From contig CAMZAI010000065.1 in assembly GCA_947304065.1 (NCBI GenBank), positions 1-12,474 of the forward strand: a stretch of 12,474 nt of DNA, read 5' to 3'. The stretch comes from an uncultured Clostridia bacterium. Its GTDB lineage: Bacteria; Bacillota; Clostridia; Lachnospirales; Lachnospiraceae. Both the position numbers and the translations under genes were made by a program. Under the pieces are notes generated by a model. That model did no database searches. It was not told the origin of the DNA and saw nothing but the letters and a program-made list of their open reading frames with translations. Below, piece after piece: positions 1 to 6,085 of this stretch; position 1 is the first letter of the stretch; every line of letters begins with the position of its first letter.

Positions 1-1005
1 GATACTTCCGCCGCAGAGATACCGACAGCCGCTCCTGAAGCAGAAGAACGCAGGCTCCTTACGGGCTCGTTCCTGCAGGGATGGCTCTGCATGAACTGGT
101 CATATGAGCGGTGGTGCGCAGAGTTTGAGGCAATGAAGGAGCTTGGGATGGATACACTGATCCTGCAGAGTGTTTATGACATGAGCGGGGACGAGCCGGA
201 ATATGCCCTGAAGGCCGCCAAAGAAACCGGAATGAAACTATTTATCGGCCTGATCGCCGACGACAGCTGGTGGGATTTCGGATGGGGAATCCCAAAGCTT
301 CCCGAAGGGAAAACTGATCCCGGGACCGAATCTTATTTTGCAGTCTGGTGTGAAGACAACGGCAGACTGAACGCTAAGATGATCGGTGATATCTGGAACC
401 AATACGGTTCCGAATACAGAGAGCAGATAGCCGGCTGGTACTATTGGAACGAGATTTGGAACATTGACGCAGCCTGCGCGCAGGCCGATGACAAAGCCTA
501 CGCGAAATGCATCGGAAATAATATCAATCTTATCCTTGATGCGATCAATGCGGCCTGCCCCGAAAAGCCGCTCATGCTCAGTCCGTTTTATAATCAAACG
601 CTCTCTTCCGCAGAGCAGTACAAGGCTTTCTGGATCGATATCTTCTCCGTCGCGGACTTCAGGCCGGGTGATATATTTGCCCCGCAGGACTGCGTTGGTG
701 CAAAGAATGTACCGCTCGCGGATCTGCCCGATTGGATCGGGTGTCTCAAAGAAGCCGCCGATACGGAAGCCGGCATGCGATTCTGGGTGAATAATGAATG
801 TTTTAACTCAGACGGTACGCCCGCGGATGTGGCGCGCTTCATCGATCAGATCGAGGCAACGGATCCCTACGCGGAAGCCCATATCATGTTCTCCTGGAAC
901 CATTATTATAACCCGCTGAATTCCGGCTCCGCCGCACCGTATAACGACGCATTAAAGGATTATCTGAAACAGTATAAACAGCAAAACAAAACGGAAGCCG
1001 ATTGA
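1..1005 (+). CDS. DUF4434 glycosidase-like TIM-barrel protein (5' partial)
   Basis: The reading frame is open from base 1 and has no start codon before the ATG at 91. The residues encoded before that ATG (around GSFLQGW) belong to the first barrel strand, so the true start lies upstream of the window and 91 is internal. The sequence resembles the DUF4434 family, TIM-barrel proteins related to glycoside hydrolases. Counting from the ATG at 91, visible landmarks are YYWNE (Glu 121), APQD (about 197-200) and WVNNE (Glu 236). The two Glu residues sit where a retaining glycosidase would have its acid/base and nucleophile. Trp and Tyr are abundant, as expected for sugar binding. The lost N-terminus probably carried an export signal; the first visible residues are an Ala/Pro/Glu-rich linker typical of lipoproteins. 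The substrate cannot be read. It is the only plus-strand gene here and converges on the next gene. Confidence 0.8.
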   Translation, partial: DTSAAEIPTAAPEAEERRLLTGSFLQGWLCMNWSYERWCAEFEAMKELGMDTLILQSVYDMSGDEPEYALKAAKETGMKLFIGLIADDSWWDFGWGIPKLPEGKTDPGTESYFAVWCEDNGRLNAKMIGDIWNQYGSEYREQIAGWYYWNEIWNIDAACAQADDKAYAKCIGNNINLILDAINAACPEKPLMLSPFYNQTLSSAEQYKAFWIDIFSVADFRPGDIFAPQDCVGAKNVPLADLPDWIGCLKEAADTEAGMRFWVNNECFNSDGTPADVARFIDQIEATDPYAEAHIMFSWNHYYNPLNSGSAAPYNDALKDYLKQYKQQNKTEAD

Positions 1006-1018
1006 ACGTCTGCTTCCG
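983..1018 (-). terminator. Intrinsic terminator of the zinc-ribbon gene
   Basis: Arms at 992-998 (CGGAAGC) and 1012-1018 (GCTTCCG) are perfect 7-base complements around a 13-base loop. Read on the minus strand the stem is followed by TTTTGTTTTG (982-991), which suits termination of the gene ending at 1033. The structure overlaps the last codons of the convergent DUF4434 gene. On the plus strand the following bases (CTATTTTCTG) are a poorer U-tract, so any bidirectional action is weak. Confidence 0.65.
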
Positions 1019-1032
1019 CTATTTTCTGTCAT

Positions 1033-1932
1033 TTACCAGTCGCTGTCCCAGTCCGAGTCATCCGAATCCCAGTCGTCCCAGCTTGAACCCCAGTCATCGT
1101 CGTCGTCCCAGCTCGAGCCCCAGTCATCGTCGTCATCATCGCTGCTCCACCAGGAGTCGTCATCGTCATCATCATCGCTGCTCCACCATGAGCTGCCCGA
1201 ATCATCGTCATCATCATCGTCGCTGTTCCACCACCAGGAACTGCCGGAGCCGTTATCGTCATCGTTGTAGTCGCTGCCGTAATCGTTGTAATCGTCATAA
1301 TCCGTGCTGACGCTGTAAGGGTCGCTGCTGCCGCCCGATCCGCCGAACAGATTCCCCCAGAATAATCCGTGAGAGAAGCCGCTTATGCCTTTTGCGATTA
1401 TTAAAATGGCAAAAAGGATGATGAGGACCACGATGATCTTACTCAGCCCCGAGCCGCCGAATATACCGTTGTCGCCGCTGCGGATCGCAGGACTCGTACC
1501 GTAGTTATCCTGCGGAGCCTCCCGGTAGGTGTCCGTGGGCTTTCCGTCGGGGTAAATGCCCCTGCTGCGGCATTCCTCGAGCAGCTTGTCATAGATCTCA
1601 CGTACCGCATGCTCCTCGTCCGGACCGCGGTAACGTACAGCCCGCGTACCGTCGGCCTTGTTCTTGTATACGATGCAGTCTCCGTGACTGTCCTTATAGA
1701 TGCCGAAAGCCTTTGGCTCCTTAATGTCCTCGCCGATAAAGAAGCGCATGCGGAGCAAAGGCATACCGCGTTCGGCGCAATATTCCTGAAGTTCTGCTAT
1801 GGTCTTCGGATCCGTCACCTTTCGGGGCAGATCAACAACATACAGCGGATTCGCAGCGCCGCAGTTCGGGCACATCCTGTCCTCGCTCGTGATCGTGGAG
1901 CCGCAATACTCACATTTATTTGTGCTTGCCAT
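1033..1932 (-). CDS. Zinc-ribbon membrane protein with Asp/Ser/Trp-rich C-terminal tail
   Basis: This 299-residue protein of unknown function has four visible parts. Residues 7-24 form a zinc ribbon (C7-x2-C10 and C21-x2-C24). Residues about 37-130 form a charged, probably folded cytoplasmic domain that I cannot assign. Residues about 164-181 are a single strongly hydrophobic helix (KIIVVLIILFAILIIAK). After a Gly/Phe linker, residues about 211-299 are an extreme low-complexity tail with about 41 Asp and 14 Trp, no Lys or Arg, and the end DWDSDW. The N-terminal Cys motifs and the absence of a signal peptide suggest an N-in, tail-out orientation; this is inference. The ATG at 1932 follows a GGAGAG ribosome site at good spacing and a promoter at 1961-1989. 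The gene is monocistronic between its own promoter and terminator. I do not recognise a named family beyond zinc-ribbon domain protein. Confidence 0.85.
   Translation of the reverse strand: MASTNKCEYCGSTITSEDRMCPNCGAANPLYVVDLPRKVTDPKTIAELQEYCAERGMPLLRMRFFIGEDIKEPKAFGIYKDSHGDCIVYKNKADGTRAVRYRGPDEEHAVREIYDKLLEECRSRGIYPDGKPTDTYREAPQDNYGTSPAIRSGDNGIFGGSGLSKIIVVLIILFAILIIAKGISGFSHGLFWGNLFGGSGGSSDPYSVSTDYDDYNDYGSDYNDDDNGSGSSWWWNSDDDDDDDSGSSWWSSDDDDDDDSWWSSDDDDDDWGSSWDDDDDWGSSWDDWDSDDSDWDSDW
1036..1242 (-). repeat. In-frame degenerate coding repeat (Asp-run / SSWW units)
   Basis: These bases encode residues 231-299 of the zinc-ribbon protein. Units of the form SSWW plus (S)SDDDDDDD recur at about 12-14 codons, followed by two shorter SSWDDDDDWG-type units of 10 codons. 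At DNA level there are runs of alternating TCG/TCA triplets (plus strand), and the phrases CTGCTCCACCA and CCCAGCT recur. Such triplet runs can expand or contract by slippage in multiples of three without breaking the frame, so tail length may vary between strains. Confidence 0.8.
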
Positions 1933-1960
1933 GGGAATCGCTCTCCTTTACTTAGCTTCT

Positions 1961-1989
1961 ATTATACGCTTTTTGGAGCCGAACGTCGA
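1961..1989 (-). promoter_or_regulatory. Sigma-A promoter of the zinc-ribbon gene
   Basis: The minus strand reads TCGACG, 17 bases, TATAAT. The -10 (1961-1966) is perfect and the -35 (1984-1989) matches TTGACA at four of six positions. Predicted transcription starts near 1954, about 20 bases before the ATG, leaving room only for the ribosome site. Confidence 0.6.
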
Positions 1990-1999
1990 GGAAAATAAC

Positions 2000-2082
2000 G
2001 GATCGCTCCGCTTACGCTCTCGCGATCCTCAACCGTATTCGCAATCTCGCACCGGCTTCGCCGTTGCTTCTTGCTCATACGG
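2000..2082 (-). repeat. Structured intergenic repeat, unit 1
   Basis: First copy of a repeat whose second copy starts 110 bases later. It has two nested structures. GGATCGC (2000-2006) pairs with GCGATCC at its 3' side. AACCGTAT pairs with ATACGGTT as 8-base arms around an inner hairpin CGGC-TTC-GCCG. Strand is assigned by the minus-strand reading, in which the second unit is followed by a T-run. Phrases shared with unit 2 are CGCGATCCTC, CCGTATTCGCAATC and GCTTCTTGCTCATACG. Confidence 0.75.
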
Positions 2083-2109
2083 TTTTGTCGGTCAAAAAAA
2101 GATCCCATC

Positions 2110-2195
2110 GGATCGCTGCGTGCTCCGCACTTTCGCGATCCTCCTCCGTATTCGCAATCCCGCGTTTGCTGCGCAACCGCTTCTTGCTCATACGT
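2110..2195 (-). repeat. Structured intergenic repeat, unit 2
   Basis: Second copy, at 110-base period. GGATCGC (2110-2116) pairs with GCGATCC as in unit 1, but the enclosed bases differ and here form GTGC-TCC-GCAC. The CGTAT/ATACG arms are kept, while the inner hairpin is TTGC-TGC-GCAA instead of CGGC-TTC-GCCG. Arms conserved with loops and inner stems replaced suggest that the fold is maintained rather than the sequence. On the minus strand the unit runs into GATCC-GATG-GGATC (2101-2114) followed by T7 (2094-2100), which looks like an intrinsic terminator. Confidence 0.75.
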
Positions 2196-2205
2196 AGGGC
2201 GTTCA

Positions 2206-2243
2206 ATAATAAAAGCCGCTTCGAGCAAGCTCGAAGCGGCTTT
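2206..2243 (-). terminator. groEL intrinsic terminator
   Basis: A perfect 15-base inverted repeat has arms at 2212-2226 and 2229-2243 (AAAGCCGCTTCGAGC and its complement). On the minus strand it is followed by TATTATTG. It lies 18 bases past the groEL stop codon and is the strongest hairpin in the window. Confidence 0.9.
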
Positions 2244-2261
2244 CTATTATTTCACTTGGGA

Positions 2262-3887
2262 TCAGTACATGCCTCCCATACCTGCTCCTCCTGCGGGTGC
2301 TGCGGGTGCGGGCTCCTTGATGGTTGCAACGGCTGCCTCGGTGGTGAGGAAGGTAGCTGCAACGCTGGTAGCGTTCTGGAGTGCCGAACGTGAAACCTTC
2401 GCGGGATCGAGGATGCCTGCGCGTACCATGTCAACGTACTTCTCGGTCATGGCGTTGAAGCCGATGCCCGCACGTGACTCCTTAACCTTGTTGACGATAA
2501 CGGCGCCCTCAAGACCTGCGTTGTTCGCAATGATGTTAAGAGGAGCCTCGAGAGCCTTGAGCACGATCTGTGCGCCGGTCTTCTCGTCGCCTTCGAGCTT
2601 GGCAACCTTCTTTGCCGCTTCCTTTGCTGCGTGGATGTATGCGGATCCGCCGCCTGCGATGATACCCTCTTCAACAGCTGCGCGTGTAGCGTTGAGAGCA
2701 TCCTCCATGCGGAGCTTCTTTTCCTTCATCTCTGCCTCGGTAGCTGCACCTACGCGGATAACGGCAACGCCGCCTGCGAGCTTCGCAAGACGCTCCTGAA
2801 GCTTCTCGCGGTCGAAATCGGACTTGGTCTCTGCGATCTGTGCACGGATCTGGCTGATGCGCGCTGCGATCTCCTTCTTGTCGCCCTCGCCGTCAACGAT
2901 GATGGTGTTCTCCTTCTGAACCTTAACGGACTTAGCGCGGCCGAGCTGTGCCATGGTGGTGTCCTTAAGCTCAAGGCCGACCTCCTCGCTGATAACGGTA
3001 CCGCCGGTAAGGATGGCGATATCCTGGAGCATAGCCTTACGTCTGTCGCCGTAGCCGGGTGCCTTAACCGCAACAACACTGAATACGCCGCGGAGCTTGT
3101 TGAGTACCAGGGTCGAAAGAGCCTCGCCCTCAACATCCTCAGCGATGATCAGGAGCTTACGTCCTGCCTTCATAATCTCCTCGAGAATAGGAAGGATATC
3201 CTGGATGTTGCTGATCTTCTTATCGGTGATCAGGATCATGGGATCGTCAAGAACGGCCTCCATCTTATCCATATCGGTAGCCATGTATGCCGAAACATAA
3301 CCCTTGTCGAACTGCATGCCTTCTACCAGGTCAAGCTCTGTCTGCATGGTCTTTGACTCTTCGATCGTGATAACGCCATCCTTGGAAACCTTCTCCATGG
3401 CATCGGCAACCATCTCGCCGACCTGCTCGTCACCGGAAGAAATAGCCGCAACCTTTGCGATCTGATCTTTGCCGTTAACCTTGCTGCTCATCTTGGCGAT
3501 AGCCGCAACAGCAGCCTCGCTGGCCTTCTGCATACCCTTGCGCAGTACCATGGGATTGGCGCCTGCTGCCAGGTTTTTCACGCCTTCGTTGATCATAGCC
3601 TGTGCAAGTACGGTAGCTGTAGTGGTACCGTCGCCGGCTACGTCGTTTGTCTTGGTAGCAACTTCCTTAACGATCTGCGCGCCCATGTTCTCGAAGGAAT
3701 CCTCAAGCTCGATCTCCTTCGCGATGGTCACGCCGTCGTTGGTGATAAGGGGTGTTCCGTAGCTCTTGTCGAGTACAACGTTTCTGCCCTTGGGTCCTAA
3801 GGTTACCTTAACGGTATCCGCAAGCTTATTTACACCTGCGCAGAGCGCTGCTCTTGCTTCTGCGCCGTTCTTGATCTCTTTAGCCAT
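2262..3887 (-). CDS. groEL: Chaperonin GroEL (60 kDa, Cpn60/HSP60)
   Basis: This is a full-length GroEL of 541 residues, the usual size. The tetradecameric double ring folds proteins in the cytoplasm with ATP and the GroES cap. Visible hallmarks are TLGPKGRNVVLDKSYG near residues 30-45, the ATP-binding GDGTTTATVLAQ near 86-97 with its catalytic Asp, the apical domain in mid-protein, AAVEEGIIAGGG (about 402-413), and the flexible C-terminal Gly-Met tail ending GGAGMGGMY. The ATG at 3887 is preceded by AAAGGAGA at good spacing. It lies 27 bases downstream of groES, shares its promoter and CIRCE operator, and ends at a strong terminator. Nothing is truncated. A 241-residue open frame antisense to it (2631-3356) is a codon-bias shadow. 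Confidence 0.99.
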   Translation of the reverse strand: MAKEIKNGAEARAALCAGVNKLADTVKVTLGPKGRNVVLDKSYGTPLITNDGVTIAKEIELEDSFENMGAQIVKEVATKTNDVAGDGTTTATVLAQAMINEGVKNLAAGANPMVLRKGMQKASEAAVAAIAKMSSKVNGKDQIAKVAAISSGDEQVGEMVADAMEKVSKDGVITIEESKTMQTELDLVEGMQFDKGYVSAYMATDMDKMEAVLDDPMILITDKKISNIQDILPILEEIMKAGRKLLIIAEDVEGEALSTLVLNKLRGVFSVVAVKAPGYGDRRKAMLQDIAILTGGTVISEEVGLELKDTTMAQLGRAKSVKVQKENTIIVDGEGDKKEIAARISQIRAQIAETKSDFDREKLQERLAKLAGGVAVIRVGAATEAEMKEKKLRMEDALNATRAAVEEGIIAGGGSAYIHAAKEAAKKVAKLEGDEKTGAQIVLKALEAPLNIIANNAGLEGAVIVNKVKESRAGIGFNAMTEKYVDMVRAGILDPAKVSRSALQNATSVAATFLTTEAAVATIKEPAPAAPAGGAGMGGMY

Positions 3888-3914
3888 TTTAATGCATCTC
3901 CTTTGGATATTTGA

Positions 3915-4202
3915 TTATTTCTCAACCACAGCCACGATATCGGACTGCTTAACAATGATATACTCTTCATCGCCGAGCTTTACCTCGGTACCTGCGTACT
4001 TCTGGTAAATAACCTTCTCGCCGACCTTAACCTGCATCTTAACTTCCTTGCCGTCGATGACTCCGCCGGGTCCTACAGCCACAACCTCAGCCTCCTGGGG
4101 CTTCTCCTGTGCCTTCGCCGCAAGAATGATACCGGACTTTGTGGTCTCTTCAGCCTCGAGCTGCTTTAAAACAACCTTGTCTCCTAAAGGTCTCAATTTC
4201 AT
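3915..4202 (-). CDS. groES: Co-chaperonin GroES (Cpn10/HSP10)
   Basis: The 95-residue protein matches the normal GroES length. The heptameric lid caps the GroEL cavity. It begins MKLRPLGDKVVLKQLEAEE, has the mobile-loop region TKSGIILAAKAQEKPQEAEV (about 22-41, with the GII/L contact to GroEL), the roof segment around GPGGVIDGK, and the C-terminal strand EEYIIVKQSDIVAVVE. The ATG at 4202 follows GGAGG (CGGAGGCGATAGTT). It is the first gene of the groESL operon; the leader between CIRCE and the ATG contains a weak CCGGC/GCCGG hairpin (4228-4248) of no assigned role. Confidence 0.98.
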   Translation of the reverse strand: MKLRPLGDKVVLKQLEAEETTKSGIILAAKAQEKPQEAEVVAVGPGGVIDGKEVKMQVKVGEKVIYQKYAGTEVKLGDEEYIIVKQSDIVAVVEK

Positions 4203-4260
4203 AACTATCGCCTCCGTGTTTTATTATCCGGCTCCGTTATTGTGCCGGCTCTTTAGATTG

Positions 4261-4287
4261 TTAGCAATCTCTTGCTTCGAGTGCTAA
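4261..4287 (-). promoter_or_regulatory. CIRCE operator (HrcA site)
   Basis: Arms are TTAGCAATC (4261-4269) and GAGTGCTAA (4279-4287), separated by exactly nine bases. The CIRCE consensus is TTAGCACTC-N9-GAGTGCTAA, so one arm is perfect and the other has one mismatch. It begins 12 bases downstream of the -10, within the transcribed leader, as is usual for HrcA-repressed groESL operons. HrcA itself is not in the window. Confidence 0.95.
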
Positions 4288-4299
4288 CTACCAAAAAAC

Positions 4300-4327
4300 A
4301 TTATACCGACTTGCGCCGAAAAAACAA
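4300..4327 (-). promoter_or_regulatory. groESL promoter
   Basis: A perfect TATAAT lies at 4300-4305. The best -35 is TTGTTT at 4322-4327 with a 16-base spacer, matching only the TTG core. Predicted start near 4293 puts CIRCE immediately in the transcript. A heat-inducible, HrcA-repressed vegetative promoter is the natural reading. Confidence 0.75.
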
Positions 4328-4350
4328 GCCTTATTTTATAAAATATAAAT

Positions 4351-4390
4351 AAAAAGATGTCCCGCCGCCGGTCATGCCGGAGCGGGACAT
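4351..4390 (-). terminator. Terminator of the DUF2225-DUF6062 operon
   Basis: ATGTCCCGC (4357-4365) pairs with GCGGGACAT (4382-4390), with an inner CCGG/CCGG extension. On the minus strand the stem is followed by CTTTTTATTTATATTTTAT. It lies 15 bases past the DUF6062 stop codon and separates that operon from the groESL promoter. Confidence 0.88.
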
Positions 4391-4405
4391 TCTAAGTTCC
4401 CTATA

Positions 4406-5125
4406 TTAAAGTTTTACTTCCGCCGAATCAAGCTTAAGTATTGTCCTTATCACGGCGTCCTTTGAATTCTTCCAGGGTGCGTCGACATTGCGGTAATCGA
4501 ATTTGTCGGTGTACCATTCGATATCGTCGCATACGCGCTTCATATTCTCAATAAAGAGTCTGTCGATCAGCTTCGTAAACGCTTCGAGGTCGCGTCCCGA
4601 AAGATATCTCGGCGCCGCCTCGTAGAGCATTCCGTAATGCTCGCAGCAGAAGCCCTTGCTGTTCTCGAACTTCCTTCTGAAGCTCTCTTCCTTGCGGTAG
4701 AGATAAAAGATCGTGTCAATGTATCTGTCGAAAGTTCCGTCGATGCGATTGCAGATGTAGCAGCTGCAGCCCAGCTTCTTCATGTAGGCTCCGATCGCCG
4801 ATTCCTCCGACTTTCTGAACAGTCCGCCCGCGGAGGTCCTGCCCTTCTTCTGGAGTCTCTCGGTCTCCGCGATCATGGTCTGCGTATGTGTGTGCAGCAT
4901 CAGCGCAAGTCCGAGGCGGTTCTGCATCTCGTACATCATCTTCACATGATCGGGGCAGAAGCCGACTTTATTGGTCTCCATGCGGACATCGTCCTCCATG
5001 TAGGAGGGGCCCATCGTGAATTCCACGGCGTTCTTCTCGAGCTGCCTGTACATCACGCATACGGGGCACTCGCATTCGGAATCGAACGCGTCGTTTACCG
5101 GGATTGCATATAATTGTTCGTCCAT
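4406..5125 (-). CDS. DUF6062 family protein, duplicated Cys/His module
   Basis: This 239-residue soluble protein of unknown function resembles DUF6062, found in clostridia. It contains two copies of one metal-binding pattern: CECPVC (18-23) with FCPDH (Cys 57, His 60), and CSCYIC (120-125) with FCCEH (Cys 160, His 163). In each half a C-x-C-x2-C cluster is followed about 35 residues later by FC-x2-H, which suggests an internal duplication binding two zinc ions; metal identity is inference. LGLALMLHTH (71-80) follows the first module. There is no signal peptide or membrane helix. The ATG at 5125 shares its A with the stop of the upstream DUF2225 gene (TGATG), so translation is probably coupled. 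It is the last gene of a two-gene operon. Confidence 0.85.
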   Translation of the reverse strand: MDEQLYAIPVNDAFDSECECPVCVMYRQLEKNAVEFTMGPSYMEDDVRMETNKVGFCPDHVKMMYEMQNRLGLALMLHTHTQTMIAETERLQKKGRTSAGGLFRKSEESAIGAYMKKLGCSCYICNRIDGTFDRYIDTIFYLYRKEESFRRKFENSKGFCCEHYGMLYEAAPRYLSGRDLEAFTKLIDRLFIENMKRVCDDIEWYTDKFDYRNVDAPWKNSKDAVIRTILKLDSAEVKL

Positions 5126-5976
5126 CAGATCTCTCCGCTTGTAATGAGCTCTTTAAGATTTCTCGCGAGCTCCTTGATCCTGTTGTTCGTAGTGGTGTTC
5201 GCAAGTATCTTCGACGCCCATCTCAAGGCCTCTTCTCTCTGTCCGGTCTTTCCGCAGAGAGCGGCGATCAGATACGTGGTCGTAGACTCGTCCATACCGC
5301 ACATCGGGAAGCTCTCCTTCGAAAATGCATCCATGAATCCGTCTCTGGCCTTTGCGAGGCAATCATTCTCCTCAGCGAGCAGAGCCTGCTCTTCGGCAGC
5401 CTTGTTGGGCGTATCTGCCGGAAGGTTCTGTCTCTTTCCGCGGAGCAGCCATGCGATATGCAGGCACACGTATGCACGCTCGCTGACTCTTGCGCGTTTT
5501 ACCACCGTATTTACGAGAGCGAGCTTATATCTCGCGATAGCATCGTCATAACTGTAGATCTCCGGTTCCTCGCCGAGTCCCGTAAAGTTCACGGATATCT
5601 GCTCCCTGATCAGCTTAACCTGAGCCGAAGGCATGGGTCCGAAGGTCTTGAGCATCGAAGCGTAACCGCAGATGGGGCATGAAACGACGCCGTATTTGTA
5701 AACGTCAAGATCCGAATAAATGCAGCGCAGATCGGGATCTCTCGAGATCAGCTTCGGCATCTTCGCAGCCTTGATCGTCTTGCATTTGAATTCGTTGTCG
5801 CATACGGGACACTTCATGGTCTTCGCGAGCAGGAAATCGGCTTCGTTCACCTGAACGGGCTCGTTCTTCTGCGCCGCAGCTTTCTTCTCTTCTTCCTTTG
5901 TATCGCCGTAGAGGTCCAGATCGGCCATCTTGCCGAGGCCCATGGACTCAAGTCCGGCCAGTAATTTATTATCCAT
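5125..5976 (-). CDS. DUF2225 family protein
   Basis: About 283 residues, resembling DUF2225, an uncharacterised Firmicute family. Numbered from the ATG at 5976, a treble-clef-like zinc module is formed by CPVC (about 56-59) and CPIC-GYA (about 100-106), with the family phrase RDPDLRCIYSDLDVYKYGVV between them. The second half (about 143-281) is all-helical and TPR-like, with Tyr/Ala-rich helices such as YDDAIARYKLALVN. There is no export signal. Two in-frame ATGs exist. The upstream one (5982) has only one base between it and the GGGG of its ribosome site, while 5976 has seven, so I chose 5976. It is the first gene of the operon and overlaps DUF6062 by one base (TGATG). Function is unknown; tight coupling suggests the two products act together. 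Confidence 0.87.
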   Translation of the reverse strand: MDNKLLAGLESMGLGKMADLDLYGDTKEEEKKAAAQKNEPVQVNEADFLLAKTMKCPVCDNEFKCKTIKAAKMPKLISRDPDLRCIYSDLDVYKYGVVSCPICGYASMLKTFGPMPSAQVKLIREQISVNFTGLGEEPEIYSYDDAIARYKLALVNTVVKRARVSERAYVCLHIAWLLRGKRQNLPADTPNKAAEEQALLAEENDCLAKARDGFMDAFSKESFPMCGMDESTTTYLIAALCGKTGQREEALRWASKILANTTTNNRIKELARNLKELITSGEI

Positions 5977-5983
5977 TTGCATA

Positions 5984-5992
5984 CCCCTTTTT
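5984..5992 (-). promoter_or_regulatory. Ribosome site deciding the DUF2225 start
   Basis: The minus strand reads AAAAAGGGG, then TATGCAAATG. Spacing to the first ATG (5982) is one base, too close for initiation. Spacing to the second (5976) is seven bases, which is near optimal. The second ATG is therefore preferred. Confidence 0.65.
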
Positions 5993-6044
5993 CACGATTC
6001 TCGCGCCTGAGCGGAATACAAAAGACCGCTTCGACGCAAATTAA

Positions 6045-6073
6045 ATGATAGCACAAAAAAGGACGGCATACAA
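6045..6073 (-). promoter_or_regulatory. Extended -10 promoter of the DUF2225-DUF6062 operon
   Basis: The minus strand carries TGCTATCAT, an extended -10 (TGn plus TATCAT, 6045-6050, five of six matches). Seventeen bases upstream is TTGTAT (6068-6073), a poor -35 that coincides exactly with the six-base loop of the preceding terminator. The promoter is thus embedded in the terminator of the upstream sleB-type gene. Confidence 0.6.
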
Positions 6074-6080
6074 GCCGTCC
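6055..6080 (-). terminator. Terminator of the tandem SleB-type hydrolase operon
   Basis: GGACGGC (6061-6067) and GCCGTCC (6074-6080) form a perfect 7-base stem with a six-base loop. On the minus strand T6 (6055-6060) follows immediately. It lies five bases past the stop codon of the second hydrolase gene. Confidence 0.9.
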
Positions 6081-6085
6081 CTGAT

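Larger units (their letters stand above)
1933..2261. other. Gene-free gap of 329 bases between zinc-ribbon gene and groEL
   Basis: The gap holds, left to right, the zinc-ribbon promoter, repeat unit 1, a 27-base spacer with an A7 run, repeat unit 2 and the groEL terminator. Short open frames run across it on both strands, but they follow the repeat units, lack convincing ribosome sites and are not credible genes. Confidence 0.75.

Noticed and set aside
1036..1242. CRISPR-like array, because of short regular repeats
   Set aside because: The units are in-frame coding repeats without unique spacers and lie inside a gene with its own promoter and terminator.
1002..1310. His/Arg/Ser-rich plus-strand frame opposite the Asp/Trp tail
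   Set aside because: It is the complement of the triplet runs encoding Asp and Ser; composition is imposed by the real gene.
1962..2228. 88-residue minus-strand frame with an internal repeat (ARSDP / SGAIRY phrases)
   Set aside because: It is the translation of the two intergenic repeat units; no ribosome site, and the two copies diverge as RNA hairpins rather than as codons.
2631..3356. 241-residue open frame antisense to groEL
   Set aside because: It lies wholly within groEL on the opposite strand, has no family resemblance and no ribosome site; it follows from groEL codon bias.
4228..4248. CCGGC/GCCGG hairpin in the groES leader as a riboswitch or thermometer
   Set aside because: The stem is only five bases and does not include the ribosome site; CIRCE already explains regulation.
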